This document shows, in pieces, positions 8,726-17,079 of a stretch of 64,000 bases of DNA. Origin of the DNA: Leisingera thetidis (lineage in GTDB: Bacteria > Pseudomonadota > Alphaproteobacteria > Rhodobacterales > Rhodobacteraceae); NCBI RefSeq assembly GCF_025857195.1, contig NZ_CP109787.1, positions 1,863,501-1,927,500 on the forward strand, given 5' to 3'. Both the position numbers and the translations under genes were made by a program. Numbering within the stretch: position 1 is the stretch's first letter; every line of letters starts with the position of its first letter. The notes under the pieces are model-generated. The model searched no databases, was not told where the DNA came from, and saw only the letters and a program-made list of their open reading frames with translations.

Positions 8726-9730
8726 TCAGGCCTTGTAGGTGGCCGCCTTGCTGCCGCGTTCGCGGTAGGGCGTCGTGTCGTAATGCGCCCGGTAGCATTT
8801 GGAGAAATGCGACGGCGAGGCAAAGCCGCAGGCCAAGGCCACGTTGATCACGCTCATGTCGGTCTGCATCAGCAGGTTGCGCGCCTTCTGCAGCCGCAGT
8901 TCCATGTAATAGCGCTTGGGCGAGCGGTTCAGGTAGCGCCGGAACAGGCGCTCCAGCTGGCGGGTCGACATGCCGACGTCCTGCGCCAGCACCGACGGGC
9001 TGATCGGTTCCTCGATATTGGCCTCCATCATCTGGATCACCATCGACAGCTTGGGATGGCGCACCCCGATGCGGGTCGGGATTGACAGCCGCTGGGTGTC
9101 CTGGTCGGTGCGGATCGAGGAATAGATCAGCTGATCCGCCACCGCATTGGCCAGCTCCTCGCCGTGGTCATTGGCAATCAGCTTGAGCATCAGGTCGATC
9201 GAGGAGGTGCCGCCGGCGGTGGACACCCGGTTGCCGTCGATCACGAACACCGATTTGGTCAGGTCGACCTCGTCGAACTCCTCGGCAAAGCTGTCGGCGT
9301 TTTCCCAGTGGATTGTGGCGCGCTTGCCGTCCAGCAGCCCGGCCTTGGCCAGTGTATAGGACGCGGTGCACAGCCCGCCCACGGTCAGCCCCTTGCGGGC
9401 CTCGCGGCGCAGCCAGGCCAAAAGCTTCTTGGTGGTGGCCTCCTGCACGTCGATGCCGGAGCACAGCATCACCACGTCATCGCGGCGCAGCTCGACCAGG
9501 TCGTCGTCCAGATGGAAGGTGGTGCCGGCAGAGCAGGTTACGTTTTCGCCGCCTTCGCCGATCAGGGTCCAGGAATACGTGTCCGCGCCGTTCATCCGGT
9601 TGGCGATCCGCAGGCATTCGACAGCCGATGCAAAAGACAGCATCGTGAACTTGTCGAGCAGCACGAATACGAACCTCTTCGGCTGGCCGGCGTCTACTCC
9701 AGAATCAGCAGGCTTGCGTGTGGTCTGCAT
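8726..9730 (-). CDS. GlxA-family AraC-type transcriptional regulator (DJ-1/PfpI plus HTH)
   Basis: A 334-residue regulator with two domains: an N-terminal DJ-1/PfpI class-I amidotransferase-like fold (about residues 18-190, with the nucleophile-elbow region VGGLCTASYTLAKAG around Cys 121) and a C-terminal double helix-turn-helix AraC/XylS domain (about 220-325; MSTRQLERLFRRYL and VINVALACGFASPSHFSKCY). This layout is that of GlxA/GbdR/CdhR regulators, which often control choline, glycine betaine, carnitine or arginine catabolism in proteobacteria. A GAAGGA ribosome-binding site precedes the ATG. No obvious target operon is adjacent; the divergent neighbour encodes DAHP synthase. Confidence 0.88.
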   Translation of the reverse strand: MQTTRKPADSGVDAGQPKRFVFVLLDKFTMLSFASAVECLRIANRMNGADTYSWTLIGEGGENVTCSAGTTFHLDDDLVELRRDDVVMLCSGIDVQEATTKKLLAWLRREARKGLTVGGLCTASYTLAKAGLLDGKRATIHWENADSFAEEFDEVDLTKSVFVIDGNRVSTAGGTSSIDLMLKLIANDHGEELANAVADQLIYSSIRTDQDTQRLSIPTRIGVRHPKLSMVIQMMEANIEEPISPSVLAQDVGMSTRQLERLFRRYLNRSPKRYYMELRLQKARNLLMQTDMSVINVALACGFASPSHFSKCYRAHYDTTPYRERGSKAATYKA

Positions 9731-9913
9731 GGCGCGCGTCCTTCAAGAAACAAGTCGGGCCGCGGCAGCACGCTCCGCGGCAGGTCCGGAAACCGTGCTC
9801 ACAGCTTGGAGCCGGGGTCAAGAGCACGCAATTCTAAACTGGCCACCCCGGTGCGGATTTTGTATAGAGAGCACCCATTATACCTAAAAGCCCCCTTGAG
9901 CGGAGTTAAAGTC

Positions 9914-11284
9914 ATGAGCGAATGGCAAAAATCGGACTGGCGCCAGAAGCCGCGGGTTCAAATGCCGGACTACACCGATGCAGCAGCGCTGAATGCTGTC
10001 GAGGCTCAGCTTTCCAAGTATCCTCCGCTGGTTTTTGCCGGCGAGGCGCGCCGTCTCAAGCAGCATTTGGGCGCTGCGGGGCGCGGCGAAGCTTTCCTGC
10101 TGCAAGGCGGTGATTGTGCCGAAAGCTTTGACCAGTTCAGCGCCGATGGCATCCGCGACACCTTCAAGGTGATGCTGCAGATGGCAATGGTGCTGACCTA
10201 CGGCGCCAAGGTGCCGGTGGTGAAGCTGGGCCGCATGGCCGGCCAATTCGCCAAACCGCGCAGCGCACCGACTGAAACCCTGGATGGCGTGGAGCTGCCC
10301 AGCTACCGCGGTGACATCATCAACGAGCTGGCCTTCACCGCGGAGGCCCGCATCCCGAATCCGCAGAAAATGCTGCAGGCCTACACCCAGGCGGCGGCCA
10401 CAGTGAACCTGCTGCGGGCGTTTTCGACCGGCGGCTTTGCCGACATGAGCCGGGTTCATGCCTGGACACTTGGCTTCACCGATGAACAGGAAGTTCAGAA
10501 GTACAGCGAGATTGCCAACCGCATTCAGGATTCCATCGATTTCATGAGTGCGGCGGGAATCACCGCCGAAACCACTCATGAATTCTCCACCGTGGAATTC
10601 TACACCAGTCACGAAGGCTTGCTGCTGGAGTACGAAGAGGCGCTGACACGGCTCGATTCAACCTCCGGCAAATGGCTTGCCGGCTCCGGCCACATGATCT
10701 GGATCGGCGACCGCACCCGCCAGCCCGACGGCGCCCACGTGGAATTCTGCCGCGGCGTGCTGAACCCGATCGGCCTGAAATGCGGCCCGACGACCACAGC
10801 CGAGGATCTGAAGGTGCTGATGTCGCGGCTGAATCCGGACAACGAACAGGGCAAGCTGACCCTGATCGCCCGCTTCGGCGCCGGCAAGGCGGGCGAGCAT
10901 CTGCCGCGGCTGATCCAGGCCGTGAAGGAAGAGGGTGCCAATGTCACCTGGGTCTGCGATCCGATGCATGGCAACACCATCAAGTCCTCCACCGGCTACA
11001 AGACCCGCCCCTTCGACAGCGTGCTGCGCGAGGTGCGCGACTTCTTCGGCGTCCACAAGGCCGAGGGCACCGTCCCCGGCGGCGTGCATTTCGAGATGAC
11101 AGGCCAGGATGTGACCGAATGCACCGGCGGTGTGCGCGCGGTGACTGACGAGGACCTGAGCGACCGCTACCACACCGCCTGCGACCCGCGCCTGAACGCA
11201 AGCCAGTCGCTGGAACTGGCCTTCCTCGTGGCGGAGGAACTGTCCGCTCTTCGTGCGGCTCAATCCGCCCGCGAGGCTGGCTGA
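9914..11284 (+). CDS. aroG: 3-Deoxy-7-phosphoheptulonate synthase, class II
   Basis: A 456-residue class II (plant/mycobacterial type) DAHP synthase, which condenses phosphoenolpyruvate and erythrose 4-phosphate at the entry to the shikimate pathway. The conserved metal-site segment FLLQGGDCAESF (Cys 68) is present, followed by the PEP-binding region with VVKLGRMAGQFAKPRS, and late motifs WVCDPMHGNT and HFEMTGQDVTECTGG supply the other metal ligands. Length matches the family. The ATG at 9914 was chosen by the homologous N-terminus and a GGAG ribosome-binding site. It lies divergent from the GlxA-type regulator gene with a 183-base shared upstream region. Confidence 0.95.
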   Translation: MSEWQKSDWRQKPRVQMPDYTDAAALNAVEAQLSKYPPLVFAGEARRLKQHLGAAGRGEAFLLQGGDCAESFDQFSADGIRDTFKVMLQMAMVLTYGAKVPVVKLGRMAGQFAKPRSAPTETLDGVELPSYRGDIINELAFTAEARIPNPQKMLQAYTQAAATVNLLRAFSTGGFADMSRVHAWTLGFTDEQEVQKYSEIANRIQDSIDFMSAAGITAETTHEFSTVEFYTSHEGLLLEYEEALTRLDSTSGKWLAGSGHMIWIGDRTRQPDGAHVEFCRGVLNPIGLKCGPTTTAEDLKVLMSRLNPDNEQGKLTLIARFGAGKAGEHLPRLIQAVKEEGANVTWVCDPMHGNTIKSSTGYKTRPFDSVLREVRDFFGVHKAEGTVPGGVHFEMTGQDVTECTGGVRAVTDEDLSDRYHTACDPRLNASQSLELAFLVAEELSALRAAQSAREAG

Positions 11285-11330
11285 CGCCGGGAAGGGCCGC
11301 AGGTTCGCGGCCTGCCGTTTCTTCAAACAG

Positions 11331-11365
11331 AAAAAAGGCGCCCCGGGGTTTCTCCCTCGGGGCGC
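11331..11365 (-). terminator. Rho-independent terminator, mainly for the minus strand
   Basis: GCGCCCCG (11338-11345) pairs with CGGGGCGC (11358-11365), with an extra GGG/CCC inside. Read on the minus strand it is followed by six T residues (11336-11331), so it ends the PAS_5 gene transcript; on the plus strand it may also stop aroG read-through. Confidence 0.75.
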
Positions 11366-11371
11366 AGTCAA

Positions 11372-11398
11372 TTCAAGTGCTATGACCTTGTACTTGAA
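11372..11398. repeat. Inverted repeat TTCAAGT-N13-ACTTGAA
   Basis: TTCAAGT at 11372-11378 and ACTTGAA at 11392-11398 form a perfect 7-bp inverted repeat with a 13-base spacer in the convergent region between aroG and the PAS_5 gene. It could be a second weak hairpin or a protein site; no T run follows on the plus strand beyond AAAAG. Confidence 0.45.
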
Positions 11399-11439
11399 AA
11401 GATAATTTCCCGCCGCGGGCGGCCTGGCGCGGATGGCGC

Positions 11440-12267
11440 TCAGTCGCGGCTGACCACCAGGCGCAAATGCGCAGCGCCTTTGGGCTTGGCCGGTGCGGCC
11501 CCGGATGCCTCTGCCGTTGCCGCGGGTCTGCCCGCCCGGCTGCGCTCCAGCAGCGCTTTGGCTTCTTCGATCAGGGAGCGCTCCGGCTGGAACCGCGCCT
11601 GGGTTTCGGCAAAGCCCGGGTTGGGATGGTTCACGTCGCGGCGCTCGTCCTTGGCGGCGGGGCGCGGCTTGGCCTTGAAGCCGGCGGAACCGGGCGCCTT
11701 ACCGACGGCGCGCATCTCAATCGAGGAGATCGAAAACCGCTGCGAGGTGGAGGAGGCGGTGCTTTCATCCGCCACCAGCACTCCCAGGACCCGGCTGATA
11801 TCCCCCAGATCACTGCGCAGCGGCAGCAGGAGCATTCTCGCCTCGCGCGGCGTGCGCTGGCGCGGGGCCTCGATTTGCAGCTCCAGCTCCACAATGGCGG
11901 GTGTTTCGAACATGTGCTCCATCGCTGCGCTCAGCTGCTTGCGCGCCTCGGTGGTGAAGAACGCCGTCACCGGCATGCCGCGCACTTCCATTCCGGCCAT
12001 CTCATTGATCAGCGACCCTGCCAGCCGGAAGCGGGCGATGCCCGGTGCGATCCGTTCGAGAATGAAAGTGTTGCTCAGGATGTTCTCCAGGCCGCGAGGA
12101 TCGATTTGCGAGCGGCTCGGCACATCGTCGCCGCGGCGCAGCGCCGTCCAGTAGGCCTCCGCCTGGCGCAGCGGCGACCGCGTCCCGCCTTTGCGGAAAT
12201 GGTTCATGGAAACAACTTTGTCTTGACCCGTCGTCGCTTCAGTTCCGCTGCGGCTGCCAAACATCAT
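11440..12267 (-). CDS. PAS_5-family PAS domain protein
   Basis: A 275-residue cytoplasmic protein. Residues about 25-160 match the PAS_5 family common in alphaproteobacteria (RQAEAYWTALRRGDDVPSRSQIDPRGLE, then FRLAGSLINEMAGMEVRGMPV). No output domain (kinase, GGDEF or HTH) is attached; the C-terminal 110 residues are low-complexity, rich in Ala, Lys, Arg and Glu, and probably disordered. PAS_5 proteins resemble the PAS part of some Caulobacter and rhizobial regulators, but their ligand and target are not known. A GGGGA ribosome-binding site precedes two consecutive ATG codons; either may be used. Confidence 0.8.
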   Translation of the reverse strand: MMFGSRSGTEATTGQDKVVSMNHFRKGGTRSPLRQAEAYWTALRRGDDVPSRSQIDPRGLENILSNTFILERIAPGIARFRLAGSLINEMAGMEVRGMPVTAFFTTEARKQLSAAMEHMFETPAIVELELQIEAPRQRTPREARMLLLPLRSDLGDISRVLGVLVADESTASSTSQRFSISSIEMRAVGKAPGSAGFKAKPRPAAKDERRDVNHPNPGFAETQARFQPERSLIEEAKALLERSRAGRPAATAEASGAAPAKPKGAAHLRLVVSRD

Positions 12268-12507
12268 CTCATTATCCCCTGCAATGCCGGATATCCCGTC
12301 CGTCCTGTGCAGCTCCTTGCTGCATTAAGACTTAGGGCCGGATTGGTTACCCTGAAGTTAAGATGACACAATCTAATTCAAATTTGGACTACTTCTTTAA
12401 GCAATGGTTAACGCGATGGGCGGGCCGCGTTTATGCGATTGCGCTTGCACCCTATACTTTCGAGACAGTAGAGCTGATCAATCACCAGAGATAAGAGGGC
12501 ATCCCGC

Positions 12508-13404
12508 ATGACCATCCGCAGCATGACCGCCTTTGCCTCAGCGCAGGGCAGCTCCGAACAGCACAGCTGGAGCTGGGAGCTCCGCTCGGTCAATGCTAAG
12601 GGCCTGGATCTTCGCTTAAGGGTGCCGGACTGGCTGGAAGGCCTTGAAAACCATACCCGTTCGGCGCTGGCCAAGGCGCTGGCGCGGGGCAATGTCTCGC
12701 TCACCCTGCGGATTTCCCGCATCGAAGACAGTGCCGGACAGGTGCAGATCAACGGTGCCGTGCTGCAATCGGTGATCAAGGCCCTGGGCGAGGCGCAGTC
12801 GGTCGCCAGGCAGAACCGGGTCGACATCCGCCCGGCCTCCGCTGCTGAGGTCCTCGGCTTCAAGGGGGTGCTGGAACAGTCCGCAGGCGACGACGATCCG
12901 GCGCCGCTGGTCAAGGCACTGAGCAAGGAACTGGAAACCCTTGTGGCGGAATTCGTGCAGATGCGCGAGGCCGAGGGCGCTGCGCTTGCCCAAATCCTTA
13001 ACGCCCAGCTGAAGCAGGTGGCGGCGCTGACCGCCCAGGCCGGGCAGCGTGCCGAAGAGCGCAGGGAGAAGATGGCGGAGACGTTCAAGGCCAATCTGGC
13101 CCGGGTGCTGGACAATGCCGATGGCGCCGATCCGGACCGGGTGGCACAAGAACTGGCGCTGATCGCCGTGAAGGCCGATGTGACCGAGGAGTTGGACCGG
13201 CTTGGCGCCCATGTCACCGCGGCCCGCGACCTGCTGGCCAAGGGCGGGGCGGTAGGGCGCAAGCTCGACTTCCTGATGCAGGAATTCAACCGCGAGGCCA
13301 ACACGCTCTGTTCAAAAGCCCAGCACAGCGCCTTGACGGCGGTGGGGCTTGAGCTGAAAACCGTGATCGACCAGATGCGCGAGCAGGTGCAGAACATAGA
13401 ATAA
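12508..13404 (+). CDS. yicC: YicC/YloC-family endoribonuclease
   Basis: A 298-residue member of the YicC family (YicC_N plus DUF1732 domains), beginning with the family's typical MTIRSMTAFA and ending with the conserved C-terminal block GRKLDFLMQEFNREANTLCSKA. YicC of E. coli is an RNase that helps degrade the sRNA RyhB. The middle (about 110-230) is helical and Glu/Lys-rich. The gene is upstream of gmk with a 15-base gap, a conserved pairing across bacteria. A TATACT hexamer at 12453-12458 is a possible -10 element. Confidence 0.92.
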   Translation: MTIRSMTAFASAQGSSEQHSWSWELRSVNAKGLDLRLRVPDWLEGLENHTRSALAKALARGNVSLTLRISRIEDSAGQVQINGAVLQSVIKALGEAQSVARQNRVDIRPASAAEVLGFKGVLEQSAGDDDPAPLVKALSKELETLVAEFVQMREAEGAALAQILNAQLKQVAALTAQAGQRAEERREKMAETFKANLARVLDNADGADPDRVAQELALIAVKADVTEELDRLGAHVTAARDLLAKGGAVGRKLDFLMQEFNREANTLCSKAQHSALTAVGLELKTVIDQMREQVQNIE

Positions 13405-13419
13405 GAAAAGGAGTGCCAG

Positions 13420-14061
13420 ATGGCGGACCGCCGCGGCCTTTTGATCATCCTCTCATCGCCTTCGGGCGCCGGCAAATCCACGCTGGCCCGGCGGCTGATG
13501 GCCTGGGACCCGGGGCTCAAGTTCTCGGTGTCGGCCACCACCCGCGCGCCGCGCCCGGGCGAGGAGCACGGACGCGAGTACTACTTCATGTCCGAGGACG
13601 AATTCCGCCAGAAGGTGGCGGAAGGCGGCATGCTGGAGCACGCCCACGTGTTCGGCAACTTCTACGGTTCTCCGGCCGGTCCGGTGAAGGACACCATCGA
13701 GGCGGGCCAGGATGTTCTGTTCGACGTCGATTGGCAGGGCGAAATCCAGATCCGCAATTCGGACCTGGGCAAGCACGCGCTGTCGATCTTCATCCTGCCG
13801 CCCTCGATCCCCGAACTGCGCCGCCGCCTGGAAACCCGCGCCCAGGACAGCGACGAAGTGATCGGCAAACGGATGCAGAAAAGCTGGGATGAGATCAGCC
13901 ACTGGGGCTATTACGATTACGTTCTGGTCAACGACGACCTGGACGAGACCGAAGCCCGGCTGAAGACCATTGTCGAGGCCGAACGGATGCGCCGGATCCA
14001 GCAGCCCAAGCTGCAGGAGCATGTGCGCGCCCTGCAAACCCAATTCGAGGAACAGTCATGA
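13420..14061 (+). CDS. gmk: Guanylate kinase
   Basis: A 213-residue guanylate kinase, converting GMP plus ATP to GDP plus ADP in the cytoplasm. The P-loop is [10 protein letters not shown] (about residues 12-21), the GMP-binding segment is [20 protein letters not shown], and the Walker B-like strand is [10 protein letters not shown]. The lid region [15 protein letters not shown] carries the conserved Arg residues. Length is standard. The stop codon overlaps the start of the next gene by four bases (ATGA), indicating coupling to the gamma carbonic anhydrase gene. Confidence 0.96.
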   Translation: MADRRGLLIILSSPSGAGKSTLARRLMAWDPGLKFSVSATTRAPRPGEEHGREYYFMSEDEFRQKVAEGGMLEHAHVFGNFYGSPAGPVKDTIEAGQDVLFDVDWQGEIQIRNSDLGKHALSIFILPPSIPELRRRLETRAQDSDEVIGKRMQKSWDEISHWGYYDYVLVNDDLDETEARLKTIVEAERMRRIQQPKLQEHVRALQTQFEEQS

Positions 14062-14579
14062 CTCTCTTTGCCCTTGGGGACAGCCAACCGCGGATCCACG
14101 ACGACACCTGGGTCGCCCCTGATGCCAATCTGATTGGCAAAGTGGTGATGGAGGCGGGCTCTTCTGTCTGGTTCGGCGTTACCATCCGCGCCGACCACGA
14201 GGAAATCCGCATCTGCGAAGGCTCCAACGTGCAGGAAAATGTGGTGATGCACATCGACGCGGGCTATCCTCTGACCATCGGCAGGAACTGCACCATCGGC
14301 CACAAGGCAATGCTGCATGGCTGCACCATCGGGGAGAATACCCTGGTAGGCATGGGGGCAACGATCCTGAATGGCGCCAGGATCGGCAGGAACTGCCTGA
14401 TCGGCGCCGGTGCTCTGATCACCGAGAACAAGGAAATCCCCGACAACTCTCTGGTCATGGGCAGCCCCGGCAAGGTGGTGCGGGAGGTCGACGCCGCGCT
14501 GGCCGAAAAGCTCACCCGGAGCGCGCTGCTCTACCAGGATAACATGCGCCGTTTCCGGGCGGAGCTGAAACCGCTGTAA
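14058..14579 (+). CDS. Gamma-class carbonic anhydrase family protein (left-handed beta-helix)
   Basis: A 173-residue protein of hexapeptide-repeat LbH fold (YrdA/CaiE/PaaY group). Isoleucine- and glycine-rich hexapeptide turns run from about residue 20 to 140. The three zinc-ligand histidines of gamma carbonic anhydrases are present at His 65 (VVMHIDAG), His 82 (TIGHKAM) and His 87 (AMLHGC). The C-terminal helix (about 145-173) is as usual. Catalytic carbonic anhydrase activity varies in this family, so the biochemical role is uncertain. Coupled to gmk by a four-base overlap. Confidence 0.9.
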   Translation: MTLFALGDSQPRIHDDTWVAPDANLIGKVVMEAGSSVWFGVTIRADHEEIRICEGSNVQENVVMHIDAGYPLTIGRNCTIGHKAMLHGCTIGENTLVGMGATILNGARIGRNCLIGAGALITENKEIPDNSLVMGSPGKVVREVDAALAEKLTRSALLYQDNMRRFRAELKPL

Positions 14580-14681
14580 CGGGTCTGGCCCCTGAACATT
14601 TTGCGCGGCCTGAACGGTTGCTGCCACATCAGGTTTACATGGCAGCGCTAGGCAGGCCGGACATTCAACTGCGGGGATCTG

Positions 14682-15722
14682 ATGACGACGGAGCTGATCG
14701 ACGGATTTCTGGCCGCCATTCCGCGGCCTGCGGTGCTGGTGGACCAGACGGAGCGGTTCATCGCGGTAAATGCTGAGGCGGCAACGCTGCTGGGGCAGGG
14801 AGTGAAGGGGCGCCATTTCGCCACCATCCTGCGCCAGCCCAGCGTCGCCACCGCCATCGAAGGCTGCCTGCGCGACCGCGAGTCCCGCACCGCCCGGCAC
14901 CTCGCCAACGACGGCGCACAGGACACAACCTTTGCCGTCACCCTGCGTTATGTGCCCGGAATCGGTGCGGTCGGCGGCGGCGCGGTGCTGGCCTGTTTCG
15001 ACGATGTGACCGAACGCGAGCAGGCCGGCCAGATGCGGCGCGATTTTGTCGCCAATGTCAGCCACGAGCTGCGCACACCGCTGACCGCACTGATCGGATT
15101 CATCGATACCCTGCGCGGCCCGGCCAAGGACGACGCCCCGGCCCGGGACCGGTTCCTGTCGATCATGGAGGGTGAGGCCAGCCGCATGAACCGCCTGGTG
15201 GGAGATCTCTTGTCCCTGAACCGGGTGGAAAGCGAGGAGCGGGTGCGGCCCAAGGAGAAAGTCGATCTGACCGGCCATCTGGCGTCGACTCTCAAGACGC
15301 TGCTGCCGGTGGCCGAGGCCCGTGGCGTTGCTGTGAAGCTGGACGCGCCGCAAGAGGGCATCACGGTCACCGGCGACGCGGACCAGCTCCGGCAGGTGTT
15401 CCTCAACCTGGTGGAAAACGCGGTGAAATACGGCGGCGACGAAGTCCAGGTGGTGCTGAGTTTCTCCGGCCGGGATCCGGCGGTGCGCGCGCCTGCCGCC
15501 CGCGTCCAGGTGATCGACAACGGACCGGGCATCGACCCTGTCCACCTGCCGCGGCTGACCGAGCGCTTCTACCGCGCCGACAGCCACCGTTCGCGCGAGA
15601 TGGGCGGCACTGGTCTGGGCCTGGCAATTGTAAAACACATCATCAACCGCCACCGCGGGCGGCTGCGGGTCGAAAGCGAATTGGGCCAAGGCTCTGTTTT
15701 CACTGTGATACTGCCAGAGTAG
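14682..15722 (+). CDS. phoR: Phosphate regulon sensor histidine kinase PhoR, without membrane anchor
   Basis: A 346-residue histidine kinase: PAS domain (about residues 8-110), DHp/HisKA with H-box FVANVSHELRTPLTALIGF (phosphorylated His 128), and a HATPase domain with N-box VFLNLVENAVKYGG, DNGPGIDP and GGTGLGLAIVKHI. Neither end contains a transmembrane helix, and an in-frame TAG at 14649-14651 with no start codon between it and the ATG other than weak ones rules out a long N-terminal anchor. In E. coli PhoR, two membrane helices and a charged region precede the PAS domain. The position directly upstream of pstSCAB-phoU-phoB makes PhoR the clear call. Confidence 0.92.
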   Translation: MTTELIDGFLAAIPRPAVLVDQTERFIAVNAEAATLLGQGVKGRHFATILRQPSVATAIEGCLRDRESRTARHLANDGAQDTTFAVTLRYVPGIGAVGGGAVLACFDDVTEREQAGQMRRDFVANVSHELRTPLTALIGFIDTLRGPAKDDAPARDRFLSIMEGEASRMNRLVGDLLSLNRVESEERVRPKEKVDLTGHLASTLKTLLPVAEARGVAVKLDAPQEGITVTGDADQLRQVFLNLVENAVKYGGDEVQVVLSFSGRDPAVRAPAARVQVIDNGPGIDPVHLPRLTERFYRADSHRSREMGGTGLGLAIVKHIINRHRGRLRVESELGQGSVFTVILPE

Positions 15723-15745
15723 ACGCCGGCCGCATGACCTTTGCA

Positions 15746-15783
15746 AGCAAGCCGCCGCCGGAATTTCCCGGCGGCGGCTTGCT
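15746..15783 (+). terminator. Strong hairpin after phoR
   Basis: AGCAAGCCGCCGCCGG (15746-15761) and its complement (15768-15783) form a perfect 16-bp stem with a six-base loop. No clean T run follows, but TCTCTTTTCT begins eight bases later. It separates phoR transcription from the phosphate-controlled pstS promoter. Confidence 0.7.
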
Positions 15784-15817
15784 GATTCATGTCTCTTTTC
15801 TGCTGCCTGAACCCGGT

Positions 15818-15846
15818 TTGTCATGAAGCTGTTACACTGGTGTCAC
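15818..15846 (+). promoter_or_regulatory. Pho box, three direct-repeat units, upstream of pstS
   Basis: Three 7-bp units spaced exactly 11 bp apart: TTGTCAT (15818-15824), CTGTTAC (15829-15835), GTGTCAC (15840-15846), with 4-bp A/C/G spacers. This matches the CTGTCAT-type direct repeats bound by PhoB. Its end lies 84 bp before the pstS start codon. Confidence 0.85.
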
Positions 15847-15929
15847 AAAAGCCTCATCAGCGGCCTCTAGGTGATGACCCAAGATCATCGAGGGGGTGAT
15901 CGAACCTTGAAATCTCATGGAGACAAAAG

Positions 15930-16970
15930 ATGTCCTTTGTGAAACTGACCGCTTCCGCCCTGGCAATTTCCGCCGTATCCGCCACCACAGCCGCCGCGCG
16001 CGACCAGGTGCAGGTTGCCGGTTCGTCGACTGTTCTGCCCTATGCCTCGATCGTGGCAGAAGCCTTTGGCGAGAACTTCGACTTCCCGACCCCGGTTGTG
16101 GAGTCCGGCGGCTCCTCCGCGGGCCTCAAGCGGTTCTGCGAGGGCGTCGGCGAGAACACCATCGACGTCGCCAATGCCTCGCGCCAGATCAAGGAAAAGG
16201 AAATCGCCGCCTGTGCCGAAAACGGCGTGACCGACATCATCGAGGTCCGCATCGGCTATGACGGTATTGTCTTTGCCTCCGACATCAACGCCAACGGTTT
16301 TGAATTCACGCCCTCCGACTGGTTCCTGGCACTGTCCGACAAGATCGTTGCTGACGGTCAGCTGGTGGATAACCCGAACACCACCTGGGCCGATGTGAGC
16401 CCGGATTTCCCGGCTGTTGACATCCAGGCCTTTGTGCCGGGCACCAAGCATGGCACCCGCGAAGTGTTCGAAGACAAGGTGATCCTGGCGGGCTGCGAAG
16501 CCACCGGCGCCTTTGACGCTTTCAAGGAAGCCAACGGCGGCGACAAGAAAGCAGCCGAGAAAGCCTGTATCGCCCTGCGCACCGACGGCAAGTCGGTCGA
16601 CATCGACGGCGACTACACCGAGACCCTGGCCAGGATTGAATCCAACAAGGACGGCATCGGCGTCTTTGGCCTGGCGTTCTACGAAAACAACACCGACAAG
16701 CTGCAGGTTGCCACCATGTCCGGCGTTGTCCCCTCGACCGAAAGCATCGCAACCGGTGAGTACCCGGTCTCCCGCCCGCTGTTCTTCTACGTGAAGAAAG
16801 CCCACATCGGCGTGATCCCGGGCCTGAAGGAATATGCCGAGTTCTTTGTGGCTGACGAAGTCGCAGGCGAAGATGGGCCGCTGGCGGAATACGGCCTGGT
16901 GGCTGATCCGGAACTGGCCGACACCCAGGAAACCGTCGCCAGCGAAGCTGTCATGGGCGGCAACTCCTAA
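15930..16970 (+). CDS. pstS: Phosphate ABC transporter periplasmic binding protein
   Basis: A 346-residue PstS protein. The signal peptide is MSFVKLTASALAISAVSATTAAA, followed by the mature strand VQVAGSSTVLPYASI; the SST loop binds phosphate. A second phosphate-contact segment, ESGGSSAGLKRFCEG, and the late region PGTKHGTREVFED are also typical. Many alphaproteobacterial PstS proteins have this type, including the GIGVFGLAFYENN segment. It captures inorganic phosphate for PstCAB. The Pho box upstream predicts induction by PhoB under phosphate limitation. A hairpin lies between pstS and pstC, which may raise pstS mRNA relative to downstream genes. Confidence 0.95.
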   Translation: MSFVKLTASALAISAVSATTAAARDQVQVAGSSTVLPYASIVAEAFGENFDFPTPVVESGGSSAGLKRFCEGVGENTIDVANASRQIKEKEIAACAENGVTDIIEVRIGYDGIVFASDINANGFEFTPSDWFLALSDKIVADGQLVDNPNTTWADVSPDFPAVDIQAFVPGTKHGTREVFEDKVILAGCEATGAFDAFKEANGGDKKAAEKACIALRTDGKSVDIDGDYTETLARIESNKDGIGVFGLAFYENNTDKLQVATMSGVVPSTESIATGEYPVSRPLFFYVKKAHIGVIPGLKEYAEFFVADEVAGEDGPLAEYGLVADPELADTQETVASEAVMGGNS

Positions 16971-16993
16971 GCCTTTGCCCTAACGTGAGTTTT

Positions 16994-17019
16994 GCCGGGG
17001 CGGATCCTTCTGCCCCGGC
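16994..17019 (+). terminator. Intercistronic hairpin between pstS and pstC
   Basis: GCCGGGGC (16994-17001) pairs with GCCCCGGC (17012-17019), loop of ten bases that can partly extend the stem. There is no T run, only CTGTTTCTTC. More likely a partial terminator or 3'-end stabiliser that makes pstS mRNA more abundant than pstCAB mRNA, than a full stop. Confidence 0.5.
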
Positions 17020-17079
17020 CCTGTTTCTTCCGGTCCCCGACACCGTTTCCCTTTCCGTCACCGCCTAACGGAGCCCTCC

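Noticed and set aside
9731..9913. Aromatic-amino-acid leader peptide before the DAHP synthase gene
   Set aside because: No short ORF rich in Trp, Phe or Tyr codons with a start codon is present in the 183-base upstream region.
13917..15824. 635-codon open frame on the minus strand across gmk, the gamma carbonic anhydrase gene and phoR
   Set aside because: It runs antisense to three well-supported genes and has shadow composition with no recognisable domain.
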